Source: Pseudomonas caspiana (GTDB lineage Bacteria > Pseudomonadota > Gammaproteobacteria > Pseudomonadales > Pseudomonadaceae). Taken from it: a stretch of 64,000 bases of DNA. Both the position numbers and the translations under genes were made by a program. The notes below the pieces were generated by a model, which saw only the letters and a program-made list of their open reading frames with translations, ran no database searches and was not told the DNA's origin. The first letter of the stretch is position 1. Each line of letters begins with the position of its first letter. Shown piece after piece: positions 1 through 8,885 of the stretch. Location: positions 438,437 to 502,436 of the forward strand of contig NZ_LOHF01000001.1 of assembly GCF_002158995.1 (NCBI RefSeq), read 5' to 3'.

Positions 1-300
1 TGCCTCGCGGTGCTCGTGAGCTCCTACGGAAAAGTGTTCCAAATTTAATAGTTGTACCGGGGTATCGATGACACCGCGCTGTCTCGCAAACATTGCGATC
101 TGTAGGAGCTGCCGAAGGCTGCGATCGCGGTGGATCAGGCAGGACGCCATCGCGGCTCGCGGTGCTAGTGCGCTCCATCATGGTTGATACTCAATGAAAT
201 GGAGCTTATCAACTACCTGAAAATAAACCGGGCTGATCCGCGACGTAAGCAAATTACATCAGCTGATCAACCCGAATTCAGATAAAGAGAGCGTGAAGCC
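1..300. other. Gene-free left edge with REP-like palindromic units
   Basis: No convincing gene is seen here. The stretch holds pieces of REP-type repeats common in Pseudomonas: a unit at about 101-130 beginning TGTAGGAGCTGCCGAAGG, and an inverted, diverged counterpart near 5-28 (read on the minus strand as GTAGGAGCTCACGAGC). The remainder, about 180-300, shows no ORF or clear promoter. It lies downstream of the minus-strand lipoprotein gene at 301-615. Confidence 0.5.
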
Positions 301-615
301 TTAATAAGGCGATTGCTTGACGGGCTCACCTTTTTTCGAGCACGAAGGCGGATTGGTCATACCCATGGTCAGGAGGTTGCCACCGTTAATAATGCAAACA
401 AATTCTTTCTTGTCGTTGGTTTTAAAGTTGGCGTACGTGTTAGTGCCATCGGTACGACGATTGACGAGGGTCAAATCTTCAGGCGCATAACCTAAAGCGC
501 CGGCTCCAATCGATTTGACCTTCTCATCATCCAGCACATTGGTTTTGCTGGCGATGACATTACAGCCTGCCAAACTTGAAACGACAAAAAGCGATAACGC
601 AATTTTTTTGAACAT
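301..615 (-). CDS. Small lipoprotein, IASKT family
   Basis: Predicted 104-residue lipoprotein of unknown function. The start at 615 is chosen because it gives a clean signal peptide (MFKKIALSLFVVSSLAGC) ending in an LAGC lipobox and has TGGAG about 9 nt upstream; an upstream in-frame start would add a poor leader. The mature protein begins CNVIASKT and contains two further cysteines. It is recognisably related to the lipoprotein at 42676-43053, which also has an IASKT motif just after the lipidated cysteine and a similar middle part, so the two are paralogues. A palindromic operator lies at 680-697, about 65 bp upstream, with a -10-like TATCGT between it and the gene. The role is unknown; being an envelope lipoprotein is well supported. 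Confidence 0.75.
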   Translation of the reverse strand: MFKKIALSLFVVSSLAGCNVIASKTNVLDDEKVKSIGAGALGYAPEDLTLVNRRTDGTNTYANFKTNDKKEFVCIINGGNLLTMGMTNPPSCSKKGEPVKQSPY

Positions 616-679
616 GCTGTTTAGTCTCCAGAGTGATTGCGATAAGACCAAACGATACCCGCTGCCATTTCCTTAAAAA

Positions 680-697
680 ATAGTACACATGTGCTAT
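680..697. promoter_or_regulatory. Palindromic operator, copy A
   Basis: ATAGTACACATGTGCTAT: two 8-bp half-sites (ATAGTACA and TGTGCTAT) separated by 2 bp. It lies about 65 bp upstream of the minus-strand lipoprotein start at 615. A -10-like hexamer (TATCGT on the minus strand, 657-652) follows after 22 bp, so the palindrome overlaps the -35 region. One of ten copies in the window. Confidence 0.75.
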
Positions 698-794
698 GGG
701 GGTAAAAGAATAAGGCGTGCGAAGTAGAAAGCCGGGGCCGTATGAAAGCAATACGATCGCGCCCGGCGCACTATCGGGTGTTATTTTATTAAAA

Positions 795-1169
795 TCAGCT
801 AGCGAGCCACGAGTCTACGACGTCTGCACCGTATTTGGCTTTCCACTCTTTGAGGGTGCGATGATTGCCGCCTTTCGTTTCAACAACCTCCCCCGTCTCG
901 GGGTTCTTGAACACCTTGATCACTCGCGCCCGGCGGGTTCTGCGCTCGGTGACAGGCTTGTCGGTCGTGAACCGGGGAGCAGCAGCGTGTGGATCAAGCA
1001 CGGCCACCACATTTTTCAGGCTGAAACCGTATTCAGCCAACAGGCTGCGCAACCTGGTTTCGAATTCGATCTCTTTCTTGAGCTCTGCATCGCCTTTCAG
1101 TGCATCCAGCTCTTTGAGCTGTTCAGCCAATTTTCTTTCCAGCAAACGAAACTCTGCAAGCTTGGACAT
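795..1169 (-). CDS. mvaT: H-NS-family nucleoid protein MvaT
   Basis: 124-residue DNA-binding nucleoid protein of the MvaT/MvaU family, the Pseudomonas functional counterpart of H-NS, which silences AT-rich and acquired DNA. The N-terminal half (residues 1-60) is a charged coiled coil for oligomerisation (starting MSKLAEFRLLERKLAEQL). The C-terminal domain contains the typical NPETGEVVETKGGNHRTLKEW stretch ending in WKAKYG. Length and motifs match the family. The gene is monocistronic, with no coupled neighbour. Pseudomonas genomes usually carry several paralogues, so whether this is MvaT proper or another member cannot be decided from sequence alone. Confidence 0.9.
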   Translation of the reverse strand: MSKLAEFRLLERKLAEQLKELDALKGDAELKKEIEFETRLRSLLAEYGFSLKNVVAVLDPHAAAPRFTTDKPVTERRTRRARVIKVFKNPETGEVVETKGGNHRTLKEWKAKYGADVVDSWLAS

Positions 1170-1275
1170 TTATAACTCCATCACGTATTGGAGGTTGGAT
1201 TGGGCGGGCAAACTGAGGAAGACCTGTTCGCTCGCGGAGACCATCGAGTGTTGTACTAACTGACTGTTTGAAACC

Positions 1276-1300
1276 AGCCAGTTTTTCTACTGGCTTTTTA
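1276..1300 (+). terminator. Possible rho-independent terminator hairpin
   Basis: An inverted repeat (GCCAGT ... ACTGGC) is followed by TTTTTA on the plus strand. The minus-strand gene ending at 1287 has its stop codon inside this hairpin. The U-tract is on the plus-strand side, where no gene is seen, so its biological direction is uncertain. Confidence 0.3.
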
Positions 1301-2447
1301 TACGGACGGCCCGTACCTGACTAAGCGTGCTGCTCTTACTGAACGAGAACGTCATCACAACAGAACTGGCATCAAGGTCCACCAGAGCCCTTCCCCGATT
1401 ATCCCGAACCACAAGCCTGTCGGGCAGATCCTCGACAATCACCCAGGTCCCGGACGGAGCGAACGCCTGGGTGAGAACTGTCTTACGAGTATTCAACGGA
1501 AAATATCGGGTGACCACATCACTGACATCGAGCTGTTCAAACCCGACGGGTTTACGCAAAGCGTAAATCTCGTCAAACATGGCACCAAGGTCAGCGGAAG
1601 TGCCCCATGGAAAGCCGGGCTCCTTCAGGCATTGTTCCAACCACTGCTCATCACCCTGTTCCGGATCATCGAGTTCGACGTCCAGTCGGGATAACGGTTT
1701 TTTATCAATCTGGTCATACATACGTTGCGTGTCTGCGTCCGGTACACCGGAGCTGGCGCTCCAGCCAGAACTGCCTTCAGCGCAATCCTTGATACCAGGT
1801 TTGCACGTCGCAATCAGCTTCGGCTTGCCGTCAATGATCTCTGCGACAGCACGAGTCTGATACAGCTCCCCGCTGGCCCAATCCTGGGAAAGGCTGCAAA
1901 CCCGGTTGTTATTCTGGTGAAAGCGAGTCCCGAAACAACCGTAAGCATAGGCGTCCGCTTGTGGTACAAATTCGCACGCTACATCGCTTCCGGCGAATCG
2001 GCCACCTGTAAATCCTGAATCAAATGTTTGCTGGTCAATGGCTTGTTGAACCAGTTCGGGTTTCGCTGATGGCTGACCGGACATCCGGCCCAGTTGCCGG
2101 GTACGCTCCTGAATAGCGTTCAGCACGATAGTGCTCTGCGCCTGTCGGGTGTATGGCTCACCTGTTCTCCCATCAATGCTGTCACGCAGCTCCCCCAGAT
2201 TCTGATCTCTTGCGGCAATCCAGCGACGCTGGCTCGCAATCAGCATGCTGCGAATCCCTGCATCATCGGTGCTCTTCAGGATCGCTGCATAGGCTGTACC
2301 CATTGCCGCGTCAGCAGTGACCAGTCGGGAGTCGGCACATATCAGATGTTCTATTTCGGCTGATGCCTTACCACAATCCACGGAGCGCGCCAGAACATAC
2401 TGAGAAGTAAAAGCCAGCAATAGAACTGCAACAACGGGGTACTTCAT
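1287..2447 (-). CDS. Exported protein with N-terminal LprI-like (DUF1311) domain
   Basis: 386-residue predicted periplasmic protein. The start at 2447 gives a signal peptide (MKYPVVAVLLLAFTSQYVLA) and has AAGGATC just upstream. Residues about 20-110 look like a DUF1311/LprI domain: cysteine pairs in VDCGKASAEIEHLIC and the family's WIAARDQN motif near the domain end. LprI of Mycobacterium is a lysozyme inhibitor; inhibition here is only inferred. The remaining ~270 residues, with several cysteines, are not recognised. It lies 71 bp downstream of the gene at 2519-2923 in the same direction, so both could be transcribed leftward from the operator at 3040-3057. Two more LprI-like genes occur at 25893 and 26423. 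Confidence 0.75.
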   Translation of the reverse strand: MKYPVVAVLLLAFTSQYVLARSVDCGKASAEIEHLICADSRLVTADAAMGTAYAAILKSTDDAGIRSMLIASQRRWIAARDQNLGELRDSIDGRTGEPYTRQAQSTIVLNAIQERTRQLGRMSGQPSAKPELVQQAIDQQTFDSGFTGGRFAGSDVACEFVPQADAYAYGCFGTRFHQNNNRVCSLSQDWASGELYQTRAVAEIIDGKPKLIATCKPGIKDCAEGSSGWSASSGVPDADTQRMYDQIDKKPLSRLDVELDDPEQGDEQWLEQCLKEPGFPWGTSADLGAMFDEIYALRKPVGFEQLDVSDVVTRYFPLNTRKTVLTQAFAPSGTWVIVEDLPDRLVVRDNRGRALVDLDASSVVMTFSFSKSSTLSQVRAVRIKSQ

Positions 2448-2518
2448 TAAGAGGATCCTTTGTAATCCTTGAATGCAATCCTTGAACCTGATGTTTCCCG
2501 CCACCCTGTTAATCGTGA

Positions 2519-2923
2519 TTACAGACAGCCCTCTTCCCGATAGTTACCGTCGATGTAAGCCAGCGTATCGCCCGGCCCGGGCTGCCAACGAACCCTGGCA
2601 GTCACCCTGCACGGTATCCATCCCTCACGGCGGACAGCACCGTAATAACCGGCACTTTCAAACCACGTGGGCTTGAAACCTTCCTTGTTGAGCTCGCGAA
2701 TGAAATCGCTGGCGGGCATACCCAAGGGAAAACGGGCGCGTAAGCGACTGTCGAACTCCGCAGAGGCACCATTCCAGGAGGTTGGTAATCCATCCGTTAA
2801 AAAAGATGGGGATCGCACTGTGTCCCACATCAGCACGATGCCGATTCCGATAGCGATGCCCGAACCGTACAGGACAGCATGTCGAAAAACCTTTCTAACA
2901 TTCAGCGCAAGTGCTAACTCCAT
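2519..2923 (-). CDS. Small membrane-anchored protein of unknown function
   Basis: 134-residue protein with one membrane segment (residues about 18-35, VLYGSGIAIGIGIVLMW) and a predicted periplasmic C-terminal domain containing two cysteines. The start at 2923 is preferred over one 15 bp upstream because AAGGGG sits 6 nt before it. I do not recognise the family. It is the first gene of a leftward pair with the LprI-like gene ending at 1287 and starts about 117 bp from the operator at 3040-3057, which it shares with the divergent gene at 3151. Confidence 0.6.
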   Translation of the reverse strand: MELALALNVRKVFRHAVLYGSGIAIGIGIVLMWDTVRSPSFLTDGLPTSWNGASAEFDSRLRARFPLGMPASDFIRELNKEGFKPTWFESAGYYGAVRREGWIPCRVTARVRWQPGPGDTLAYIDGNYREEGCL

Positions 2924-3039
2924 GGGCAACCCCTTCATGGATTCTGATAGTGCTCGCCTGTCATGACTGACGTTGAGTAGTCGGCCTCAAAAAGGTAGCC
3001 AGTGACGTCAATTAATTCATTCATGCCAAGCCGTTTTCA

Positions 3040-3057
3040 ATAGCACATGTGTGCTAT
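3040..3057. promoter_or_regulatory. Palindromic operator, copy B
   Basis: ATAGCACATGTGTGCTAT, an exact 8-2-8 palindrome between the divergent genes starting at 2923 (minus) and 3151 (plus). On the plus strand a -10-like TATAGC (3078-3083) starts 20 bp after it, which would place the palindrome centre near -41.5, a classical activator position. This is the clearest promoter geometry among the ten copies. Confidence 0.8.
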
Positions 3058-3150
3058 TTGTTCGTGCACGCCCTCGGTATAGCCTTTATCAATGCCCATC
3101 ATGCGCATCGCTGATCTGCGCTGATCTGTTAGTTATCTAAAGGATGTTTT

Positions 3151-5328
3151 ATGCACCATCGCTTGCTGACAACGCTGGCTCTTGCTGTAAGTGCAATCAC
3201 TGCTTTCCAGGCTCAGGCGAGTGATGATGACTCCTGCGCACCGACCTGGTCGGTCAACACAAATCAATTCAGCGTTTGCAGCAACTTCCCTTTTCTCAGC
3301 CCCAGCAATGACAGCACCGTCAACTTGCGCCTGTTATTGGCCGATTCCGGAAAGTTGCCGCTGACACCTGCGCCCCTGAGCAAAGATGACATCGCGGAAG
3401 GCTATGGTGAGGTACCGTTTGCCTACTATCGTCTTCAGCCTGCGTCAGACGCTGTGGAGCCGGATGTTCCCGAGAGCAAAAAAAGCCAGAGCCTCGATGC
3501 CTTGCTCACCAGCCTGGGAATCAAGCGCGAGCAGGCGGAGGTTGCCAGCTCGACTCTGATCGACGGTGAAGGCAGTCGCTGCCGGAGCAACAATGAGCAG
3601 ACCGCCGCAGGTTTTATTCAGGCGCTGGTCGACGCACCGGATTTATCCCCGGCTGAACGCTCGGCACTGGGCACCAGCCGTTTGCGTATGCTCGCAGCTT
3701 GCAGCTGGGAGCGAGAGCAATTTACCCGCATGTTGCCCGTTGATGTGCAGTCCGCTGCCGGCAAGTCCTTCACCACCTATCTGCAAGCGGCAGGGGATTT
3801 TTACAGCGGTCGCTTCCTTGAAGCCACCAATGGCTTCACGTCACTCGCGAATAATCCCAATACCTGGCTGAAAGACACGTCGCTGTACCTGATCGGCCGC
3901 AGCGAGTTGAATCTGGCTCAGGAGAAAGCCTTTGAGTACGGCGAGCTCAAGCCTGACCGGGTGGATAAAGCGGCTGCACAACGCGCTGAAGAGGCTTTCG
4001 AAAAATATCTTGAAACGCTCCCGTCGGGCTTGTATTCCGCCACCGCCAACGGATTGCTGCGCAGGGTCCATTGGCTGTTACAGGACACTGACAAGCTTGC
4101 CTCGGAGTACGAGGCCCTGTTCGCCGACATCGACAAAGGCGCTCAACCCGACAGCGCTGTCTACAATGCGCTGATTCGTGAGCTGGATCTGAAGCTGATC
4201 ACGCCTAATAAAGCGCCTGTCAGTTCGGCACTGATCACGGCGGTCAACGACCTGATGTGGATGCGCGTGGGGACATCGAACACGTTGACTGAACCCGCCC
4301 TGCTCCAGCAAAAGGACATTTTTGCTAAACAGCCTGCACTGTTCAGCTACCTGCAAGCGGCAGTCGCCTTCTATACCGAAAAAAATCCGAACCGCGCGCT
4401 GCAGCTGTTGCCTGCCGAGGTGCCCGACACGCTTGGCTATGTCGCGTTCAGCCAGCAAATGTTGCGTGGTCTGGCGCTTGAGGCCATCAAGGATGACAAG
4501 ACGGCACAGCAGCTCTGGCTGCAGTTGTTGAGCAAGGCCCAATTGCCTTTGCAGCAAGAACAACTGCAACTGGTGCTGGCCATGAACTATGAGCGCAATG
4601 GCCAGGTAGCTGACGCATTCCGCGCAGACTCACCGATCAAGAACGAGAAAGTGCGGTATATCCTGCTCGGCAAATCGGCCAACGCAGATCTGTTGCGACA
4701 ACAGGTTAGCCAAGGGATCAGCAAAACTGAACGTGACACCGCCCTCTTCCTGCTGCTCTACAAGCAATTGGTGCACGGTCAGTTTGCAGCGTTTGCCCAA
4801 GACCTGAAACAACTGCCTGATTCGCTACCTGATACCAGACTCAGTTACAGCCTGGGCTATCGATACGATCAAGGACAGTCGCTGGCACTGTTCAAATGGA
4901 ATGGTGAGAAAGCGGAGTCCGGTTACCGCTGTCCGAGTATTGCCGAGGCGGCAGCTGCGCTGGACAAGAACCCAGGCGACTCCCAAGGCCTGATTTGCAT
5001 GGGTGAGTTCATGCTGCGTAACCACCTGGACAACTCTCCATTAAATGAACAACTGACTGACGGTGTACTCGGGAGCGGGCCCTCTGGCTTCCCGGGGGCC
5101 GCGTTCGCAAGACATAGCGCTTACATAACGGTCAAAAACAATCCAAATGCCAGCCATACCGACGTCGCTTATGCGCTTTACCGCGGGATCAATTGCTATG
5201 CCCCGGCGGGTATCAATAGCTGTGGCGGAGAGGATGTTGAACCCAGCGTCCGAAAATACTGGTTCCAGAACCTAAAGAAAGAATTTGCCGATACTCGTTG
5301 GGCTAAATCCCAGCAGTATTACTGGTAA
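3151..5328 (+). CDS. Large exported helical-repeat (TPR-like) protein
   Basis: 725-residue predicted periplasmic or outer-membrane-associated protein. It has a signal peptide (residues 1-23, ending in AFQAQA) and a mostly alpha-helical body in which segments around residues 200-560 resemble tetratricopeptide repeats (for example YLQAAGDFYSGRFLEATNGF). The C-terminal part has scattered cysteines, suggesting disulfides. No catalytic motif is seen; a scaffold or peptidoglycan-associated role is a guess. The stop codon is directly followed by the ATG of the DUF3142 gene (TAAATG), so the two are tightly coupled, heading an apparent operon to 8771. Operator copy B lies 94 bp upstream. Confidence 0.7.
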   Translation: MHHRLLTTLALAVSAITAFQAQASDDDSCAPTWSVNTNQFSVCSNFPFLSPSNDSTVNLRLLLADSGKLPLTPAPLSKDDIAEGYGEVPFAYYRLQPASDAVEPDVPESKKSQSLDALLTSLGIKREQAEVASSTLIDGEGSRCRSNNEQTAAGFIQALVDAPDLSPAERSALGTSRLRMLAACSWEREQFTRMLPVDVQSAAGKSFTTYLQAAGDFYSGRFLEATNGFTSLANNPNTWLKDTSLYLIGRSELNLAQEKAFEYGELKPDRVDKAAAQRAEEAFEKYLETLPSGLYSATANGLLRRVHWLLQDTDKLASEYEALFADIDKGAQPDSAVYNALIRELDLKLITPNKAPVSSALITAVNDLMWMRVGTSNTLTEPALLQQKDIFAKQPALFSYLQAAVAFYTEKNPNRALQLLPAEVPDTLGYVAFSQQMLRGLALEAIKDDKTAQQLWLQLLSKAQLPLQQEQLQLVLAMNYERNGQVADAFRADSPIKNEKVRYILLGKSANADLLRQQVSQGISKTERDTALFLLLYKQLVHGQFAAFAQDLKQLPDSLPDTRLSYSLGYRYDQGQSLALFKWNGEKAESGYRCPSIAEAAAALDKNPGDSQGLICMGEFMLRNHLDNSPLNEQLTDGVLGSGPSGFPGAAFARHSAYITVKNNPNASHTDVAYALYRGINCYAPAGINSCGGEDVEPSVRKYWFQNLKKEFADTRWAKSQQYYW

Positions 5329-6045
5329 ATGCGGACGCTGTTCTGGCTGACGCTGGTCAGCGTGCTGCAGATTGCTTCAGCATCTGCAGCCGTTGATGCC
5401 GAAGACTACGACGCGTTCTGGCTTTGGGGAGGCGTGTCATCGCAAGAGGTGCTCGACAAGGCCAGGACGCTGTATGTGCTACAGGGACAAATCAGCAGTT
5501 CACGCAGCGAGCGCCACCGACGCGTAAATTTTGTCGCGCAGGGCATGGCAGTCTCCAGGCTGCCTCAAGAAGAGCTCTGGATTGTTTATCGTGCACATAC
5601 CCTGCGCTGGCCGGACGCTGTCTACACGCAGTTGCTCGGGCAGCTCAATCGATGGCAGCAGACCGGTAGCAACGTTGCAGGCATACAGATCGATTTTGAC
5701 GCCCGTACGCGACACCTCGACGAGTACGTGGAGTTCCTGCGCGATCTGCGTCAGCGCCTTCCGGAAAATTATCGGCTGAGCATCACCGGCCTGATGGACT
5801 GGAGCAGTAACGCCGACGCTTCGGTCATCGGCGAGCTAAAAGGCGTGATTGACGAAGTGGTGGTTCAAACCTATCAGGGCAGGTACAGCATTGCGGATTA
5901 CAAAGCCTATCTACCAGGCCTCAGTCGCTTGGGGCTGCCTTTCAAAGTGGGACTGATTCAGGGCGGCGAATGGAGCGCACCGGCTTATCTGGAGCGCAGT
6001 GAGGGATTTTTGGGGTATGTGGTGTTTCTGCAAAACCCTCGGTAA
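5329..6045 (+). CDS. DUF3142 family protein
   Basis: 238-residue exported protein (signal peptide about 1-20, ending in ASASA). The body matches what I know of DUF3142: an early FWLWGGV motif, a central IQIDFDARTRHLDEYVEFL segment with acidic residues on a predicted beta-strand end, and VVQTYQGR further on. This resembles a TIM-barrel, glycoside-hydrolase-like fold, so a carbohydrate or peptidoglycan substrate is conceivable but unproven. The start codon abuts the stop of the upstream TPR-like gene, so co-translation is likely. Confidence 0.7.
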   Translation: MRTLFWLTLVSVLQIASASAAVDAEDYDAFWLWGGVSSQEVLDKARTLYVLQGQISSSRSERHRRVNFVAQGMAVSRLPQEELWIVYRAHTLRWPDAVYTQLLGQLNRWQQTGSNVAGIQIDFDARTRHLDEYVEFLRDLRQRLPENYRLSITGLMDWSSNADASVIGELKGVIDEVVVQTYQGRYSIADYKAYLPGLSRLGLPFKVGLIQGGEWSAPAYLERSEGFLGYVVFLQNPR

Positions 6046-6083
6046 GCGCGTTCACATCATCAGACTCAGGAGCGCCACTTCGC

Positions 6084-6341
6084 ATGCAAAGCAATATCCA
6101 TCCATCCCTGAAGCCGCTCGCACTGGATTGTCGCGAGTGGATCGAGCGCGCCGAGCTTGATGGCAAATACGAGCGCTTCACGGCGGCTGTCCAGGACTAC
6201 ATAGATATCCCAGGGCCACTGCACGCCAAGACAGGACTGCATCTGGACAGCCTGGCTCATCACTACGATGTAGCAAGCTGTGACGCATTTCTTCGCGGCG
6301 ACAGGCCAATGCCCATACGCTTCAACGCGCAGCCTCATTGA
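6084..6341 (+). CDS. N-terminal part of a probably frameshifted helical protein
   Basis: 85-residue ORF starting 38 bp after the DUF3142 gene. It has no signal peptide and reads as soluble and alpha-helical. It stops abruptly at TGA 6339-6341, overlapping the TTG at which the next frame can start (6338). The following ORF continues in the same style (helical, charged, no leader), and an open reading in its frame extends upstream of 6338, so the two probably encode one ~295-residue protein broken by a one-base shift around 6295-6340. Family not recognised. Confidence 0.45.
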   Translation: MQSNIHPSLKPLALDCREWIERAELDGKYERFTAAVQDYIDIPGPLHAKTGLHLDSLAHHYDVASCDAFLRGDRPMPIRFNAQPH

Positions 6342-6976
6342 GGGCGCTGATGCTGCGTTGGGATGGTATGTACAGCCATATGCGTCAGGATCTGGGGAGC
6401 TGGCCAAGAGAGTTCAAATACGGCATGGCAGCTGCCAGTCCGGCGATGTTTTCATGGTGGGACCGCGCCGAGATCTGTGCCCGCGTGTTCATCGAAATGG
6501 CCGAGAAAGACCAGCGCATTAACACAATGCGTGAGATGCGCAGAATAAAGCGCGGTACCAGCGACGCTTTCCTGATTGGCCTGTTTTCCCAGGCATTCAA
6601 CATCGAAACGGATTTCATTGCGCCAAAGCCGCTCGTCCCTAGTTATCAGGCGCTATTGGAGCACTGGCAAAGCGAAGATGAAGCCACCTTCACCACCGTC
6701 ATGCAGGACGCGGCTGACTTTCATATCAGCCGGAGCAAGGAAAATACAGACCGGGAAAGGTATGAGTTTGACGCCACGCTGGATCGCTGCTTCCCGGCTG
6801 AGCTGCTTGCCGTCCAGGCCCTGCGCCGCCGCAATGGACTTCCTGAATTCAGCGTGGGCCACCTCCTGATCGACACGCCCTGGAGTTTGGTGCAGGAAAT
6901 GAAATCGGTGGAGCGCTATGCATTGGCCGATACCGTGGAAGCCAGATTGATTCAGGACTATCCGGAATTTCGTTGA
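6338..6976 (+). CDS. C-terminal part of the probably frameshifted helical protein
   Basis: 212-residue ORF; the first usable codons are TTG at 6338 and ATG at 6350. It has no signal peptide and is rich in helices, Trp, Arg and Glu (for example FSWWDRAEICARVFIEMAEK). It may be a separate coupled gene (4-bp TTGA overlap) or the rest of the ORF at 6084. The all-helical, cytosolic, highly charged character is like some immunity-type proteins, but I see no diagnostic motif and do not assign a function. It is the only clearly non-exported product in this operon. Confidence 0.5.
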   Translation: MRALMLRWDGMYSHMRQDLGSWPREFKYGMAAASPAMFSWWDRAEICARVFIEMAEKDQRINTMREMRRIKRGTSDAFLIGLFSQAFNIETDFIAPKPLVPSYQALLEHWQSEDEATFTTVMQDAADFHISRSKENTDRERYEFDATLDRCFPAELLAVQALRRRNGLPEFSVGHLLIDTPWSLVQEMKSVERYALADTVEARLIQDYPEFR

Positions 6977-7046
6977 CGTCATGTGCCACGAACGACGGGC
7001 CTGATCGGCAGGCACAGGCCATCTCAGAAGCAAAGGATCCAACTCA

Positions 7047-8771
7047 TTGACGATACTGACTGTTGCAAACGGCGCATCGAAACGCTGGAGAAATCACGTG
7101 GTGCGTTTGGCGTTCATTACTACTGCGTCAGCATTTCTGTGGCAGCCACTGAACACGTTTGCCGAGCAGACAGCGCCCGTTCCGCCCTATCCCGTTCAGA
7201 CTACGGATGATATTGAAAACCTGCTCAATCTTGATGAGCGCAAAATCATTCAGGAAGGCTTGATCTGGAGCACGGTCTATACCGGCCGGATCGATGGCAA
7301 CTTTGAAAAGGACACGCGTGACGCTATTGCGTTACTTCAGCAACAGTACCAACAACCCGAAACAGGTCGGCTGAGTACCAAAATGGCCGCGCGTCTTTAC
7401 CAGTTAGCCCAACACTCAAGAAACAAATTCGGCTGGGACAGTTTTACCGACTCTAAAACGGGCGTGATGCTGTCCTACCCGACCGCACTGCTTACGCCCT
7501 CTCCCGACCCGCGCACCGGAGCGATGGGGTTTGTATCGGACGACAAGAAAATATTGCTTCAGATGGTGAACCAGATTGGCGTTAAATTGGGCGCTATTGA
7601 CGCCCTTTATAAGCAAACGACTGAAAATTCAAAGTCGACCATCACCTACAGATTAAAGAACGAGAATATGTTCGTCAGCGCCGGAGAGCGTGGTGATCTC
7701 AAACACTACAGCCGTTACGAACAACGAGGGACTGAAATTCGTGGCTATGACCTGGTGTGGTTCCGCGAGCGTGATACGGAGATGCAAATTCTCTCCCCCT
7801 TGATTGCCAACAGTTTCGACCCATTCAGCACGCCCTCGACATACGACCCTTTTCTTAAACCTCGCGGGATAAAGTTTCCTCATTACCCCTACCTGAGTGA
7901 GCTCTCCAGGGAAATAAAAAAACAATCCGTCAGCAACAAGGCTTCATCCCTTGAGCGGCAAGCGCCGGTAAAAGCTACTGCCGATGGGCTTGGCCCGCGC
8001 TTTACCTATTTGTACGAGGAGCTCACGAGTGGCAAAGCTGTAGACGCCTATCGCGTGGCACGCAAGTCTGACTTGCTGAGAAGCAACGTCGCAATCGCCG
8101 CGCTGGATGGGATGTTCATGACGCAACATCCTCTGCGTTATATCGCCAGACCTTGTCGCGTGGATGCGGACTACGAGCCCGAGGAAGCCGCAGTTTTCCT
8201 GTGTTATGAGATGGTCGACTACCTTATTCGCGAGGCTAAATCTCTCTACGTCGATAAGGATCCGGCATTCCAGCTTCAATACATTAAAGCCAGGCTGCAG
8301 CTTATTCTTCTTCATGCGACAGGCCATGCGCTCATGGACCTCTTGAAACTGCCACCGCCTATGAACGTAGAAGAAGCTGTCGATCAACTGGTCGCCACCC
8401 TGATTCTGCTGGGTATGAAAAATGAGGACGATCCTGAAGAACTCACGCACATGCTGGCAATGAACGCGGCCGGGTTCAAAGCCGATCCATCAGTGCAACC
8501 GGCTTACACCCGCGACTATTTTTCCGACAAACACGCCTGGAATGAGGAGCGGTATTCCAACGTGCTGTGCATGATTTATGGCAGCAGCCCGAAGAAGTAC
8601 GCCTCGATTGTCGATCAGCAGTTGCTTCCGGAATCCAGAGCAGCAAGTTGCAGAGAAGATGCGCCGAAAAAATATGAAGCATGGGTAGGCTTCCTGTCGC
8701 CATACCTGGCACCGCGGTATCAGAAGAACAGCAGTTCAACTGATCGCCATGATGCGCAGACGCCGCAATGA
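7047..8771 (+). CDS. Peptidoglycan-binding / DUF4344-like metallopeptidase homologue with dead active site
   Basis: 574-residue exported protein. The TTG start at 7047 is supported by AGGA about 10 nt upstream and by alignment with the paralogue at 9530, which begins the same way. Domains: N-terminal leader (about 1-40), a PG_binding_1-like domain (about 60-115; LLNLDERKIIQEGLIW, then IDGNFEKDTRDAI), a middle domain, and a C-terminal DUF4344-like metallopeptidase domain (about 310-530). The zinc motif that should read HExxH is HATGH (around residue 420): the catalytic Glu codon is GCG. The paralogue keeps HETGH. This copy is therefore predicted to lack protease activity and may act as a binding or regulatory partner. 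It shares a rightward run with 3151-6976. Confidence 0.8.
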   Translation: MTILTVANGASKRWRNHVVRLAFITTASAFLWQPLNTFAEQTAPVPPYPVQTTDDIENLLNLDERKIIQEGLIWSTVYTGRIDGNFEKDTRDAIALLQQQYQQPETGRLSTKMAARLYQLAQHSRNKFGWDSFTDSKTGVMLSYPTALLTPSPDPRTGAMGFVSDDKKILLQMVNQIGVKLGAIDALYKQTTENSKSTITYRLKNENMFVSAGERGDLKHYSRYEQRGTEIRGYDLVWFRERDTEMQILSPLIANSFDPFSTPSTYDPFLKPRGIKFPHYPYLSELSREIKKQSVSNKASSLERQAPVKATADGLGPRFTYLYEELTSGKAVDAYRVARKSDLLRSNVAIAALDGMFMTQHPLRYIARPCRVDADYEPEEAAVFLCYEMVDYLIREAKSLYVDKDPAFQLQYIKARLQLILLHATGHALMDLLKLPPPMNVEEAVDQLVATLILLGMKNEDDPEELTHMLAMNAAGFKADPSVQPAYTRDYFSDKHAWNEERYSNVLCMIYGSSPKKYASIVDQQLLPESRAASCREDAPKKYEAWVGFLSPYLAPRYQKNSSSTDRHDAQTPQ

Positions 8772-8867
8772 GGTGTTGTTCCGATTGAGCATCTGGGAAT
8801 GTTCAGGGAACCGTTGACATAACGTTTGTTAATTTTAGTTGTTAGCACACTCACTCTCGCCGCACCT

Positions 8868-8885
8868 ATAGTACGGATGTGCTAT
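8868..8885. promoter_or_regulatory. Palindromic operator, copy C
   Basis: ATAGTACGGATGTGCTAT, one mismatch from symmetry in the inner half-site (TACG against TGTG). It lies 125 bp upstream of the gene at 9010. A weak -10-like TAAATT begins 21 bp downstream. A lone half-site (TAGCACA) occurs a little upstream, near 8843. Confidence 0.65.

Noticed and set aside
6084-6976. Calling the split helical protein a toxin-immunity protein
   Set aside because: The helical, charged character is suggestive but I found no diagnostic motif and no adjacent toxin gene.
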